Made by a program: the position numbers and the translations under genes. A stretch of 5,143 bases of DNA from Betaproteobacteria bacterium. GTDB lineage: Bacteria > Pseudomonadota > Gammaproteobacteria > Burkholderiales > Gallionellaceae. Position 1 is the stretch's first letter, and every line of letters starts with the position of its first letter. Below are positions 1-5,143 of this stretch, piece by piece. The notes beneath the pieces were generated by a model, which did not search any database, was not told the DNA's origin, and saw nothing but the letters and a program-made list of their open reading frames with translations. The stretch covers positions 1-5,143 of the forward strand of contig JAGWMH010000142.1 in NCBI GenBank assembly GCA_028871775.1, in the 5' to 3' direction.

Positions 1-131
1 AATATTCTGCAAGCTCAACGGCATTAAAAGTATATTATTAGCTGAGATCGGCGGCGTCCTTGATTCTCTGAACGCACATTTTCCAATGATCTGCAAACCT
101 CACAAACAAAACGCTAGGGATAACATTGGGC
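1..131 (+). other. Leader upstream of chrA, no recognised gene
   Basis: AT-rich stretch ahead of chrA. A TTGATT hexamer at 60-65 and an AT-rich TATATTATTA block at 31-40 are the only promoter-like words. Neither has a convincing partner at 16-18 bases, so I do not call a promoter. The frame beginning at base 2 stays open to a TGA at 137-139, giving about 45 codons that would overlap the start of chrA. I recognise nothing in the translation, and an open run of this length is not rare by chance. It could be the tail of an upstream gene or simply non-coding leader. Confidence 0.3.
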
Positions 132-1307
132 ATGGCTGATCAAACCGTACCGAAACCATCCTATACCCTGTGGCAGCTTGTCATTTACATGCTGAAGCTT
201 GGCTCATTGGGATTCGGCGGCCCGGTCGCGCTGGTGGGCTACATGCGCCGCGATCTGGTTGATGATCGTCATTGGATCAGCGACGAGGATTACAAGGAAG
301 GGCTCGCGTTGTCACAGCTCGCGCCGGGGCCGCTGGCGGCACAATTGGCCATTTATCTCGGTTTCGTGCATTACCGCATCCTCGGCGCCACGCTGGTCGG
401 CATCGCATTTGTGGTTCCGTCGTTCCTGATGGTAGTCGCGCTGGGCTGGGCGTATGTGCGCTTCGGCGGCTTGTCGTGGATGCAGGCAGTCTTTTATGGC
501 ATCGGTGCAGCGGTGATCGGCATCATCGTGATGAGCGCGAAGAAACTGACAGAGAAGAGCATCGGCAAAGACAAACTGCTATGGGCGATTTACCTGCTGC
601 TCGTTATTGTGACGGTCGTGACCGAATCCGAAGTCGCCTGGCTATTCATCGCGGCTGGCGTGCTGGTCTGGTTCTTGCGCGCACCGCCAAAATGGTTGAG
701 CAAAGGAGGCCTGAACGCCGCTGCATTGACGCAATTGCCGATGGCAGGCGGTCTTTTCGGCACGATGGATGTGTCGTTGCTGACACAGATCGGCATCTTC
801 TTTGCCAAGGCCGGTGCGTTTGTGTTCGGCTCCGGTCTCGCGATCGTTCCCTTCCTGTATGGCGGTGTGGTGACGGAACACCACTGGCTTACCGACAAGC
901 AGTTCGTTGATGCAGTGGCGGTCGCGATGATCACGCCGGGTCCGGTAGTGATTACCGTCGGTTTCATCGGCTACCTGGTTGCGGGACTGCCCGGTGCAGT
1001 GGTCGCTGCATTCGCGACTTTCCTGCCCTGCTATTTGTTCACCATCATCCCTGCCCCTTATTTCAAGAAGTACGGTAAGGTGCCTGGCATGATTGCCTTT
1101 GTCGACGGCATTACGGCAGCGGCAATCGGCGCTATCGCGGGGGCGGTGATCGTGCTCGCGAAGCGCTCGATCATCGACATCCCGACCACATTGATTACCT
1201 TGGTCACGATTGCACTTCTATGGAAGTTCAAGAAATTGCAGGAACCGGTCCTCGTCGCGGCGGCGGCGGTCCTCGGCTTAATCATTTATCCGCTATGGAT
1301 GCGTTGA
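132..1307 (+). CDS. chrA: Chromate transporter ChrA (long-chain CHR family)
   Basis: Inner-membrane chromate transporter of the CHR superfamily, which exports chromate from the cytoplasm and so confers chromate resistance. The 391-residue product is the usual length for the two-domain (long-chain) type. It shows the characteristic duplicated halves: the N-terminal half has GFGGP at 27-31 and QLAPGP at 62-67, and the C-terminal half has FGSGLAIVPFL at 232-242 and MITPGP at 266-271. Long hydrophobic segments run through the whole protein, with a more polar break around 183-200. I prefer the ATG at 132. A TTG at 126 in the same frame would add two residues and lies 5 bases after an AGGGA at 116-120, whereas the ATG lies 11 bases after it, so either start is possible. 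The gene is followed by a 130-base spacer and then by other chromate-associated genes. Some CHR proteins transport sulfate or act in uptake, but the neighbours favour chromate resistance. Confidence 0.95.
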   Translation: MADQTVPKPSYTLWQLVIYMLKLGSLGFGGPVALVGYMRRDLVDDRHWISDEDYKEGLALSQLAPGPLAAQLAIYLGFVHYRILGATLVGIAFVVPSFLMVVALGWAYVRFGGLSWMQAVFYGIGAAVIGIIVMSAKKLTEKSIGKDKLLWAIYLLLVIVTVVTESEVAWLFIAAGVLVWFLRAPPKWLSKGGLNAAALTQLPMAGGLFGTMDVSLLTQIGIFFAKAGAFVFGSGLAIVPFLYGGVVTEHHWLTDKQFVDAVAVAMITPGPVVITVGFIGYLVAGLPGAVVAAFATFLPCYLFTIIPAPYFKKYGKVPGMIAFVDGITAAAIGAIAGAVIVLAKRSIIDIPTTLITLVTIALLWKFKKLQEPVLVAAAAVLGLIIYPLWMR

Positions 1308-1310
1308 GGT

Positions 1311-1408
1311 GTAGCATTGTTTCACCGGCATGTATAGAATGAAACGAGAAAATAATTATGATGCCCACATATACAACGACTCATCAGATGAAGCCATTCT
1401 GATGCTAC
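1311..1408 (+). repeat. Nested inverted repeats in the chrA downstream spacer
   Basis: Three perfect short inverted repeats lie in the 130-base spacer. GTAGCAT at 1311-1317 pairs with ATGCTAC at 1402-1408. GTTTCA at 1319-1324 pairs with TGAAAC at 1340-1345, with a 15-base loop containing TATAGAAT. CATCAGA at 1382-1388 pairs with TCTGATG at 1398-1404, with a 9-base loop. The third arm shares bases 1402-1404 with the first, so those two pairings exclude each other. The last hairpin ends about 20 bases before the ribosome-binding site of the next gene. No T-run follows any stem, so none is an ordinary intrinsic terminator. The repeats are directly visible; any regulatory role is inference. Confidence 0.45.
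1333..1340 (+). promoter_or_regulatory. Possible -10 element for the DUF1259-chrB-MFS unit
   Basis: TATAGAAT contains TAGAAT, a 5-of-6 match to a sigma-70 -10 box, and sits in the AT-rich centre of the spacer inside the GTTTCA/TGAAAC dyad. A TG lies two bases upstream of the TAGAAT box, close to but not exactly the extended -10 spacing. No good -35 hexamer is present at the right distance. It is a weak candidate for an internal promoter that would separate the downstream genes from chrA. Confidence 0.2.
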
Positions 1409-1424
1409 CACGTCACACTTCCAG

Positions 1425-1433
1425 AAAGGAGAT
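1425..1433 (+). promoter_or_regulatory. Ribosome-binding site deciding the DUF1259 protein start
   Basis: AAAGGAGAT places GGAG six bases before the ATG at 1438. This strong Shine-Dalgarno sequence, together with the signal peptide that begins at this codon, rules in favour of 1438 over the upstream in-frame ATG at 1330. Almost the same sequence precedes the chrB start. Confidence 0.85.
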
Positions 1434-1437
1434 ACAC

Positions 1438-2358
1438 ATGCCTCCTATCAATTTCTGTCTACGTTACCTGCTCGCTGTCATGCTTTTTGTCAGCTTGGCT
1501 TTGGCCAATGCGTCCGAAACAGCGAGCGCTTTGGATACCGCTAAGATTGAGCAGTTGACCGGGCTTAAGGGAAGCTTCTACAAGGAAGAAAATGTGTATA
1601 AAGTGTCCAGGCCGCGCAGCGACATCAAAATCCAGGTCGACAAATGGCTCATGCCGCCCTTCATGGGGCTCACGTCATGGGCTGCCTTTACCCCTACCCA
1701 TGATGGGCAAGCGATGATGATGGGCGATACGGTTGTGTTCGAGGATGAAGTCAACCCAGCTATGAGTGCCGCTTTGGACTCAGGGCTGGAAGTCACCGCG
1801 CTGCACAACCATTTTTTCTTCGATCAGCCCAGGGTGTATTTCATGCATATCGGCGGGATGGGAACGATCGCGCAACTCGCGAATGGCGTGAAAAAAATAT
1901 ATGACAAGGTCGACGAAATCAGGGCCATCCATCCAGTTCCGGCTCCGGAATTCCCGGGCACGATTACTGGCGAAAGCAAGATCACCGCGGCATCACTGGA
2001 GGCTGTGTTTGGCATGAAGGGGCAGTTGAACAATGGGATGTTCAAGGTGGTAATCGGCCGAAACGCCAACATGCACAGCATCAAGATCGGCAATCAAATG
2101 GGCGTCAATACCTGGGCTGCATTTGCCGGCTCAGACAGTGAAGCCGTCGTCGACGGCGATTTCGCGATGCTCGAAGATGAGCTGCAATTGATACTCAAAA
2201 CCATGCGGGCGCAAGGTATCAATATCGTGGCGATTCACCAACACATGGCGCAGGAGCAACCGCGCTACCTGTTTTTGCATTACTGGGGCAAGGGAAAGGC
2301 CGTGGATCTCGCGAAAGGAATTAAGAAGGCATTGGACGTCCAGGCTAATCCACACTGA
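1438..2358 (+). CDS. Exported two-repeat DUF1259 (LppY/LpqO family) protein, ChrL-like
   Basis: Secreted protein of 306 residues built from two DUF1259 repeats, roughly residues 38-157 and 186-301. The repeats align closely: WAAF at 81-84 and 226-229, EDE at 102-104 and 246-248, HNH at 123-125 and HQH at 267-269, QPR at 130-132 and 274-276, then His137 and His281. A Sec signal peptide is clear, with a hydrophobic core at about 8-23 and cleavage after ANA (25) or ASA (31). No lipobox is seen, unlike the actinobacterial lipoproteins that name the family. The ATG at 1438 is chosen because it follows AAAGGAGAT and is directly followed by the signal peptide; an in-frame ATG at 1330 would add 36 polar residues with no similar support. 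The biochemical function of the family is unknown. In Arthrobacter FB24 a protein of this family, ChrL, belongs to the chromate determinant, which agrees with the neighbours here. Metal or oxyanion binding by the His cluster is my inference. Confidence 0.9.
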   Translation: MPPINFCLRYLLAVMLFVSLALANASETASALDTAKIEQLTGLKGSFYKEENVYKVSRPRSDIKIQVDKWLMPPFMGLTSWAAFTPTHDGQAMMMGDTVVFEDEVNPAMSAALDSGLEVTALHNHFFFDQPRVYFMHIGGMGTIAQLANGVKKIYDKVDEIRAIHPVPAPEFPGTITGESKITAASLEAVFGMKGQLNNGMFKVVIGRNANMHSIKIGNQMGVNTWAAFAGSDSEAVVDGDFAMLEDELQLILKTMRAQGINIVAIHQHMAQEQPRYLFLHYWGKGKAVDLAKGIKKALDVQANPH

Positions 2359-2380
2359 TAATTCACTGCTTTCTGAGGAA

Positions 2381-2388
2381 AAGGAGAT
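2381..2388 (+). promoter_or_regulatory. Ribosome-binding site of chrB
   Basis: AAGGAGAT lies just upstream of the ATG at 2393 with GGAG seven bases away. It confirms that translation begins here and therefore that this ChrB has no N-terminal domain encoded upstream; the preceding 34 bases only separate it from the DUF1259 gene. Confidence 0.85.
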
Positions 2389-2392
2389 TTCC

Positions 2393-2839
2393 ATGAAATG
2401 GATCACCCGCTCTCACGTGCACGTTGACCGTGTCGCATGTCCCTGGCTGATCACGCGCTTCATTGATAACGAAGCGGAATTTTTATTTGTGCCTGCCAGC
2501 CAGATTGAGAAGGTTGCCAAAGAGACAGGCGCGATTCCCTTCGATGCAACTGGTGTTGAACTCGGCCATGGCTCGGATGGACGTTGCTCGTTTGAGTCCA
2601 TTATTCTCAAGTATGGATTGAAAGAGCCGGGTCTCTTGCGGCTGGCGAAGATTGTCCACGCCGCAGATGTGGCCGAAGATATTGACAAAGACCCGCTCGC
2701 GCGTGGACTTGAGGCGATTGCCAGCGGCTATAGCCTGCGCTTCCCCGAGGACATGGAAAACCTTGAGCACCAATTTGAAGTCTATGACGCGTTGTATGCG
2801 TGGTGCAGACTTCAAACCGCAAAAGGCGAATATTCATAA
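2393..2839 (+). CDS. chrB: Stand-alone ChrB C-terminal domain (chromate resistance protein)
   Basis: Small 148-residue protein matching the C-terminal domain of ChrB (Chrome_Resist type). The family signatures are visible: HVHVDRVACPWLI at 8-20, FDATGVELGHGSDGRCSFESI at 50-70, and IVHAADVA at 87-94. It is rich in His, Cys and acidic residues in these blocks. Full-length ChrB of proteobacteria is about 300 residues or more, with an N-terminal domain credited with chromate-responsive transcriptional control; that domain is absent here, and the strong ribosome-binding site shows that this is the natural start, not a truncation artefact. There is no signal peptide, so it should be cytoplasmic, although some databases label such proteins as exported. 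It lies 34 bases after the DUF1259 gene and overlaps the MFS reading frame, indicating one operon. Whether this domain senses chromate, binds metal or acts as an enzyme is not established by the sequence. Confidence 0.9.
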   Translation: MKWITRSHVHVDRVACPWLITRFIDNEAEFLFVPASQIEKVAKETGAIPFDATGVELGHGSDGRCSFESIILKYGLKEPGLLRLAKIVHAADVAEDIDKDPLARGLEAIASGYSLRFPEDMENLEHQFEVYDALYAWCRLQTAKGEYS

Positions 2840-4056
2840 AAGCAAACCACAACATCGTCATACTCTTCACGACGCGCATTGTCCGTCTCTTCTGTTACGG
2901 GTTTCTCTCCGTCGTCCTCGCACTGTATCTCGCGCAGGTTGGCCTGCCCGAACAGCAAATCGGGCTGCTCTTCACCCTCACGCTCGCGGGCGACGCGGCC
3001 ATTTCTCTCTGGCTCACTACATCGGCGGATCGCTTTGGCCGCAAGCGCACTTTAATCGCCGGTGCGCTGCTCATGCTCGGTGCGGGTGTGGTCTTCCTCA
3101 TCACGCGCAACGTAGTCGTGCTCATGGCCGCGGCGATCATCGGCGTCATCAGCCCGAGTGGCAACGAGATTGGCCCGTTCCTTTCGGTTGAGCAGGCGGC
3201 CCTGTCCCATCTTCTCCCCGACAGGAAACGTACGCAGGTTTTTGCGTGGTACAACCTCGTCGGTTCATTTGCGACGGCAACGGGCGCGCTGTCGGGCGGG
3301 TGGCTGGCCCAATTGCTGCAAACCCACGGGATGCCCGCGCTGGATGCGTACCGCGTCGTTTTGATGGGCTATTCAATTGGCGGGCTTGTCATCGGCGCTC
3401 TGTTTCTCCTGCTCTCGCGTGACGTTGAAGTGGCCGCGACGCCTCGGACTGAACCTGCCCCGCGTGCGCTTGGACTGCATAAATCGCGCAGCGTGGTATT
3501 CAAGCTCAGCGCGCTTTTTGCAATAGACGCCTTTGCAGGCGGCTTGATCGTCCAATCCATGATGGCGTATTGGTTCTATATCAAGTTTGGAGTGAACCCT
3601 GGCATCATCGGCTCGATCTTTTTCGGGGCTAATGTCCTGGCCGGTATTTCGGCCTTGCTGGCGGTTCGGATTGCCAATAAGATCGGGCTCATCAACACGA
3701 TGGTCTTCACGCACGTGCCATCGAATATTTTGCTAATTCTTGTTCCGTTGATGCCAACGCTTCCGTTAGCAATCACTGTTTTACTTTTGCGCTTCAGCAT
3801 CTCGCAAATGGATGTGCCAACGCGACAATCGTATACGATGGCGGTCGTCACGCCGGACGAACGCTCCGCCGCTTCAGGTGTGACGTCCATCGCGCGCTCG
3901 GTTGGCGCGGCCGTCTCGCCGTCACTGGCAGGCATTTTCCTGGCCGTGCCTTCCTTGTTCAGCCTCCCATTTTTTCTGGCCGGCGGATTAAAACTTGTCT
4001 ATGATGCACTGCTGTATCAAAGTTTCAGCACGATGAAGCCGCCTGAGGAGAAGTAA
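2800..4056 (+). CDS. Major facilitator superfamily transporter (ChrK-like by context)
   Basis: Inner-membrane secondary transporter, 418 residues from the GTG at 2800, with the two-times-six helix plan of the MFS. TM1 is at about residues 20-46. The loop after TM2 carries the MFS motif A as DRFGRKRT at 77-84. A polar central loop runs from about 207 to 234, and the C-terminal half is again strongly hydrophobic. Substrate cannot be read from the sequence; drug or metabolite export types look most similar. It follows chrB directly, and an MFS protein called ChrK occurs in the Arthrobacter FB24 chromate cluster, so a role in chromate or oxyanion tolerance is plausible but inferred. The start is uncertain. 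The GTG pair at 2800 and 2803 lies inside chrB and has no visible ribosome-binding site. An ATA at 2836 overlaps the chrB stop and lies nine bases after AAAAGG. No ATG, GTG or TTG follows in frame before TM1. Confidence 0.88.
   Translation: MVQTSNRKRRIFIKANHNIVILFTTRIVRLFCYGFLSVVLALYLAQVGLPEQQIGLLFTLTLAGDAAISLWLTTSADRFGRKRTLIAGALLMLGAGVVFLITRNVVVLMAAAIIGVISPSGNEIGPFLSVEQAALSHLLPDRKRTQVFAWYNLVGSFATATGALSGGWLAQLLQTHGMPALDAYRVVLMGYSIGGLVIGALFLLLSRDVEVAATPRTEPAPRALGLHKSRSVVFKLSALFAIDAFAGGLIVQSMMAYWFYIKFGVNPGIIGSIFFGANVLAGISALLAVRIANKIGLINTMVFTHVPSNILLILVPLMPTLPLAITVLLLRFSISQMDVPTRQSYTMAVVTPDERSAASGVTSIARSVGAAVSPSLAGIFLAVPSLFSLPFFLAGGLKLVYDALLYQSFSTMKPPEEK
2821..2829 (+). promoter_or_regulatory. 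Possible ribosome-binding site for the MFS gene
   Basis: AAAAGGCGA near the 3' end of chrB is the only Shine-Dalgarno-like sequence near the MFS start. Its AGG lies nine bases before an ATA codon at 2836 that overlaps the chrB stop as ATAA. This is the geometry expected for coupled translation, but ATA is a very rare start codon. Confidence 0.35.
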
Positions 4057-4217
4057 CCCGGCGAACCGAAACGATCATTTCCCAGTGCCCAGAATTGTTC
4101 GAACTGGCGAGCCAATCAAAACGCGAATACTGACCATCCGCTTCTGGTAATAGTGAACGGTGGCATGGAGTTGCTTTCCGCCCATCGGCGGAACTGGAAA
4201 AAATAACGGAGATCGCC
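4057..4217 (+). other. Intergenic gap between the MFS gene and the small-protein gene
   Basis: This 161-base gap holds no credible gene. An antisense reading frame crosses it but continues into the small-protein gene and has no recognisable product. No hairpin with a T-run follows the MFS stop, so no intrinsic terminator is seen. The one clear structure is the hairpin at 4176-4193. The gap is long enough to hold a promoter for the next gene; TGGTAATAG at 4145-4153 is a weak candidate -10 region without a good -35. Confidence 0.5.
4176..4193 (+). repeat. Perfect 7-bp hairpin ahead of the small-protein gene
   Basis: TTCCGCC pairs exactly with GGCGGAA around a four-base CATC loop. It lies just upstream of the CGGAGAT ribosome-binding site (GGAG at 4208-4211) of the gene at 4218. 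An A-run rather than a T-run follows, so it is not a + strand intrinsic terminator. It may be a 5' leader structure or an operator-like dyad. Confidence 0.5.
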
Positions 4218-4478
4218 ATGAAGCAACTGAAAAATGAAGCAGCATTGTTCAAGGAAGCGTTGCTCGCAGGCGTGAAGTATGCGGAGGGGCGTGGCGTGGT
4301 CGAGTTTGAAGCAACTGATTCGGCGAGCGAGAAGCTTTTATACATCTACAGACTGCTGGTCCATGATAAAGTCATTCAACCCTTGCCGGAAGATCAGGTC
4401 GCCGAAAAATCCTTGCGGCACAAACTTGCAATCTGGTATTCAAAACAACTGCCCAAGGATCATCCGCTTTTGAAATAG
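4218..4478 (+). CDS. Small soluble protein, DUF5062-like, function unknown
   Basis: An 86-residue, charged, probably cytoplasmic protein with no signal peptide or membrane segment. The ATG at 4218 follows CGGAGAT at a normal distance, supporting a real gene. From memory the sequence resembles the DUF5062 family of small proteobacterial proteins: an N-terminal KNEAALFKEAL segment, a central block with IYRLLVHDKVIQPLPEDQ at 43-60, then RHKLAIWYSKQLPKDHPLL at 67-85. The length and the conserved-looking C-terminus agree with a complete member. I know of no function for this family. The 161-base gap on its left and the 88-base gap on its right suggest that it is transcribed on its own or is a chance neighbour of the chromate genes. 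Confidence 0.75.
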   Translation: MKQLKNEAALFKEALLAGVKYAEGRGVVEFEATDSASEKLLYIYRLLVHDKVIQPLPEDQVAEKSLRHKLAIWYSKQLPKDHPLLK

Positions 4479-4479
4479 A

Positions 4480-4506
4480 TTGACCGGCAAGCACGAATGG
4501 TAAGCT
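4480..4506 (+). promoter_or_regulatory. Weak candidate promoter for the thioredoxin gene
   Basis: TTGACC at 4480-4485 is a 5-of-6 match to a -35 box. TGGTAAGCT at 4498-4506 has an extended -10 TG, but the hexamer TAAGCT matches TATAAT at only about three positions, and the spacer is 15 bases, which is short. It lies just after the stop of the small-protein gene and about 60 bases before the thioredoxin start. Confidence 0.22.
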
Positions 4507-4566
4507 TTGGCCTCAGCAGCGATATCCATGAGCACATGGTGTTTCAACGAATAGGTAGATTTGTAC

Positions 4567-5082
4567 ATGAAAGCAATTTTTTTGGGTTTTTTCCTGGCAG
4601 CAGCAACATCCGCAACTGCATTTGCGGGCACACCCGGCGAGGTCGAGGTCGGCGGTTATCTTCCCGAAGCGACGTTGCAGGGAATTTCCGGCAATTCAAA
4701 AAAGTTTTCCGACTACCGGGGGAAGCCCCTGATCATCAATGTCTGGGCCAGCTGGTGCGGGCCGTGCCGGGCGGAAATGGGCTCGCTGGAGCGGCTTTAT
4801 CGCCGCTATGGCGGAAAGCAATTCAATGTTATCGGCATCTCAACCGATGACGATGGCGACGCGGCTGCGGCGTTCATCAAGCAGTCAAAGACCACGTTTG
4901 AGAACTATCTTGATAGCAAGGTGTTCCTGGAAAATATGCTGGGAGCCAACATGCTTCCCTTAACCGTCCTGGTTGACGCCAATGGCCGCGTGCTCGAAAA
5001 GGTTCGCGGAGCTCGCGAGTGGGATAGTCCGGAATTTGTTGAGGCGATAGGAAAAACGTTTCACATCAAGTTGCCGCGGTAG
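4567..5082 (+). CDS. Exported TlpA-type thioredoxin-fold protein
   Basis: Periplasmic thiol-disulfide oxidoreductase of the TlpA/ResA type, 171 residues. A Sec signal peptide ends at AFA (18-20), giving a mature protein starting GTPGEV. The active site is WCGPC, with Cys64 and Cys67, preceded by the typical INVWAS strand at 57-62. Pro131 in NMLPLTVLVD is the expected cis-proline facing the active site, and GISTDD at 90-95 with the following helix matches the TlpA insertion region. All key residues are present, so it should be active. Such proteins usually act as reductants in cytochrome c maturation or in repair of oxidised periplasmic thiols. The ATG at 4567 is preferred because it starts the signal peptide; a TTG at 4561 would add two residues. 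AGGTAG at 4553-4558 may be the ribosome-binding site. A link to chromate stress is possible, since chromate oxidises thiols, but this is inference; the gene may be independent of the cluster. Confidence 0.9.
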   Translation: MKAIFLGFFLAAATSATAFAGTPGEVEVGGYLPEATLQGISGNSKKFSDYRGKPLIINVWASWCGPCRAEMGSLERLYRRYGGKQFNVIGISTDDDGDAAAAFIKQSKTTFENYLDSKVFLENMLGANMLPLTVLVDANGRVLEKVRGAREWDSPEFVEAIGKTFHIKLPR

Positions 5083-5100
5083 GTTGGGTTAGCAGCCACT

Positions 5101-5143
5101 TCCCTCTCCCTAACCCTCCCCCGCAAGCTGGGGAGGGGACGAT
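5101..5143. repeat. C-rich/G-rich dispersed inverted repeat, cut by the window edge
   Basis: After the thioredoxin stop the sequence becomes CCCTCTCCC, then CCCTCCCC at 5114-5121 pairing perfectly over 8 bp with GGGGAGGG at 5130-5137 around a CGCAAGCT loop. Repeats of this kind are scattered between genes in many proteobacterial genomes. It may form a strong hairpin that ends transcription or protects the 3' end of the thioredoxin mRNA. No T-run is visible before the window ends, so I do not call it a terminator. Confidence 0.65.

Noticed and set aside
272..910. A 212-codon + strand reading frame inside chrA
   Set aside because: It lies wholly within chrA in another frame, is rich in Arg and His with no domain or signal, and has no ribosome-binding site; it is a shadow of the real gene.
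1330..1437. N-terminal extension of the DUF1259 protein from the ATG at 1330
   Set aside because: It would bury the signal peptide behind 36 polar residues, while the ATG at 1438 has a strong ribosome-binding site.
2816..2839. Programmed frameshift fusing ChrB to the MFS transporter
   Set aside because: The MFS frame is -1 relative to chrB, but the junction has only a run of four A and no proper slippery heptamer or downstream hairpin; simple translational coupling explains it better.
2652..3191. A 179-codon + strand frame spanning the chrB-MFS junction
   Set aside because: It overlaps two well-supported genes, and its translation is a low-complexity Arg/Ala/His mixture typical of an out-of-frame reading.
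4025..4345. An antisense frame across the gap between the MFS and small-protein genes
   Set aside because: It overlaps the well-supported gene at 4218, has no recognisable product and no clear ribosome-binding site.
4526..4539. CCATG/CATGG small dyad between the small-protein and thioredoxin genes
   Set aside because: Only five base pairs with a four-base loop, expected by chance at this length, and not followed by a T-run.

Overview
The window reads as a chromate (oxyanion) resistance locus from a proteobacterium of moderate GC content. A betaproteobacterium is my best guess, based on the overall protein flavour, the small DUF5062-like protein and the CCCTCTCCC-type dispersed repeat at the right edge. 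No rRNA, tRNA, CRISPR array or mobile-element gene is visible. All six recognisable genes lie on the + strand.

Layout: (1) 1-131, a leader with no recognised gene, although one frame stays open from the left edge to 139. (2) 132-1307, a full-length two-domain chromate transporter, ChrA. (3) 1308-1437, an intergenic stretch rich in short inverted repeats. (4) 1438-2358, an exported protein made of two DUF1259 (LppY/LpqO-type) repeats. (5) 2393-2839, a stand-alone ChrB C-terminal domain. (6) 2800-4056, a 12-TM-type MFS transporter whose reading frame overlaps the end of chrB. (7) 4057-4217, a 161-base gap with a perfect 7-bp hairpin. (8) 4218-4478, a small soluble protein that resembles DUF5062. 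(9) 4567-5082, an exported TlpA-type thioredoxin. (10) 5101-5143, a C-rich/G-rich inverted repeat cut by the window edge.

Genes 4 to 6 are tightly packed (34-base gap, then an overlap) and two of them share nearly the same AAAGGAGAT ribosome-binding site, so they are very probably one transcription unit. chrA may be co-transcribed with them. The combination ChrA + LppY/LpqO-like protein + separate ChrB C-terminal domain + MFS transporter matches, as I recall it, the gene content of the chromate determinant of the actinobacterium Arthrobacter sp. FB24 (chrA, chrL, chrB-Cterm, chrK). The likely division of labour is efflux of chromate by ChrA, possible efflux of a related solute by the MFS protein, and a periplasmic role for the DUF1259 protein. 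The small protein and the thioredoxin are separated by larger gaps and may be unrelated neighbours. The ChrB N-terminal regulatory domain, ChrC and ChrF are absent from the window.

The most interesting points are the unusual gene set, the exactly repeated His-rich motif in the DUF1259 protein, the unclear start codon of the MFS gene, and the structured chrA downstream spacer. None of these amounts to a wholly new system on sequence alone.
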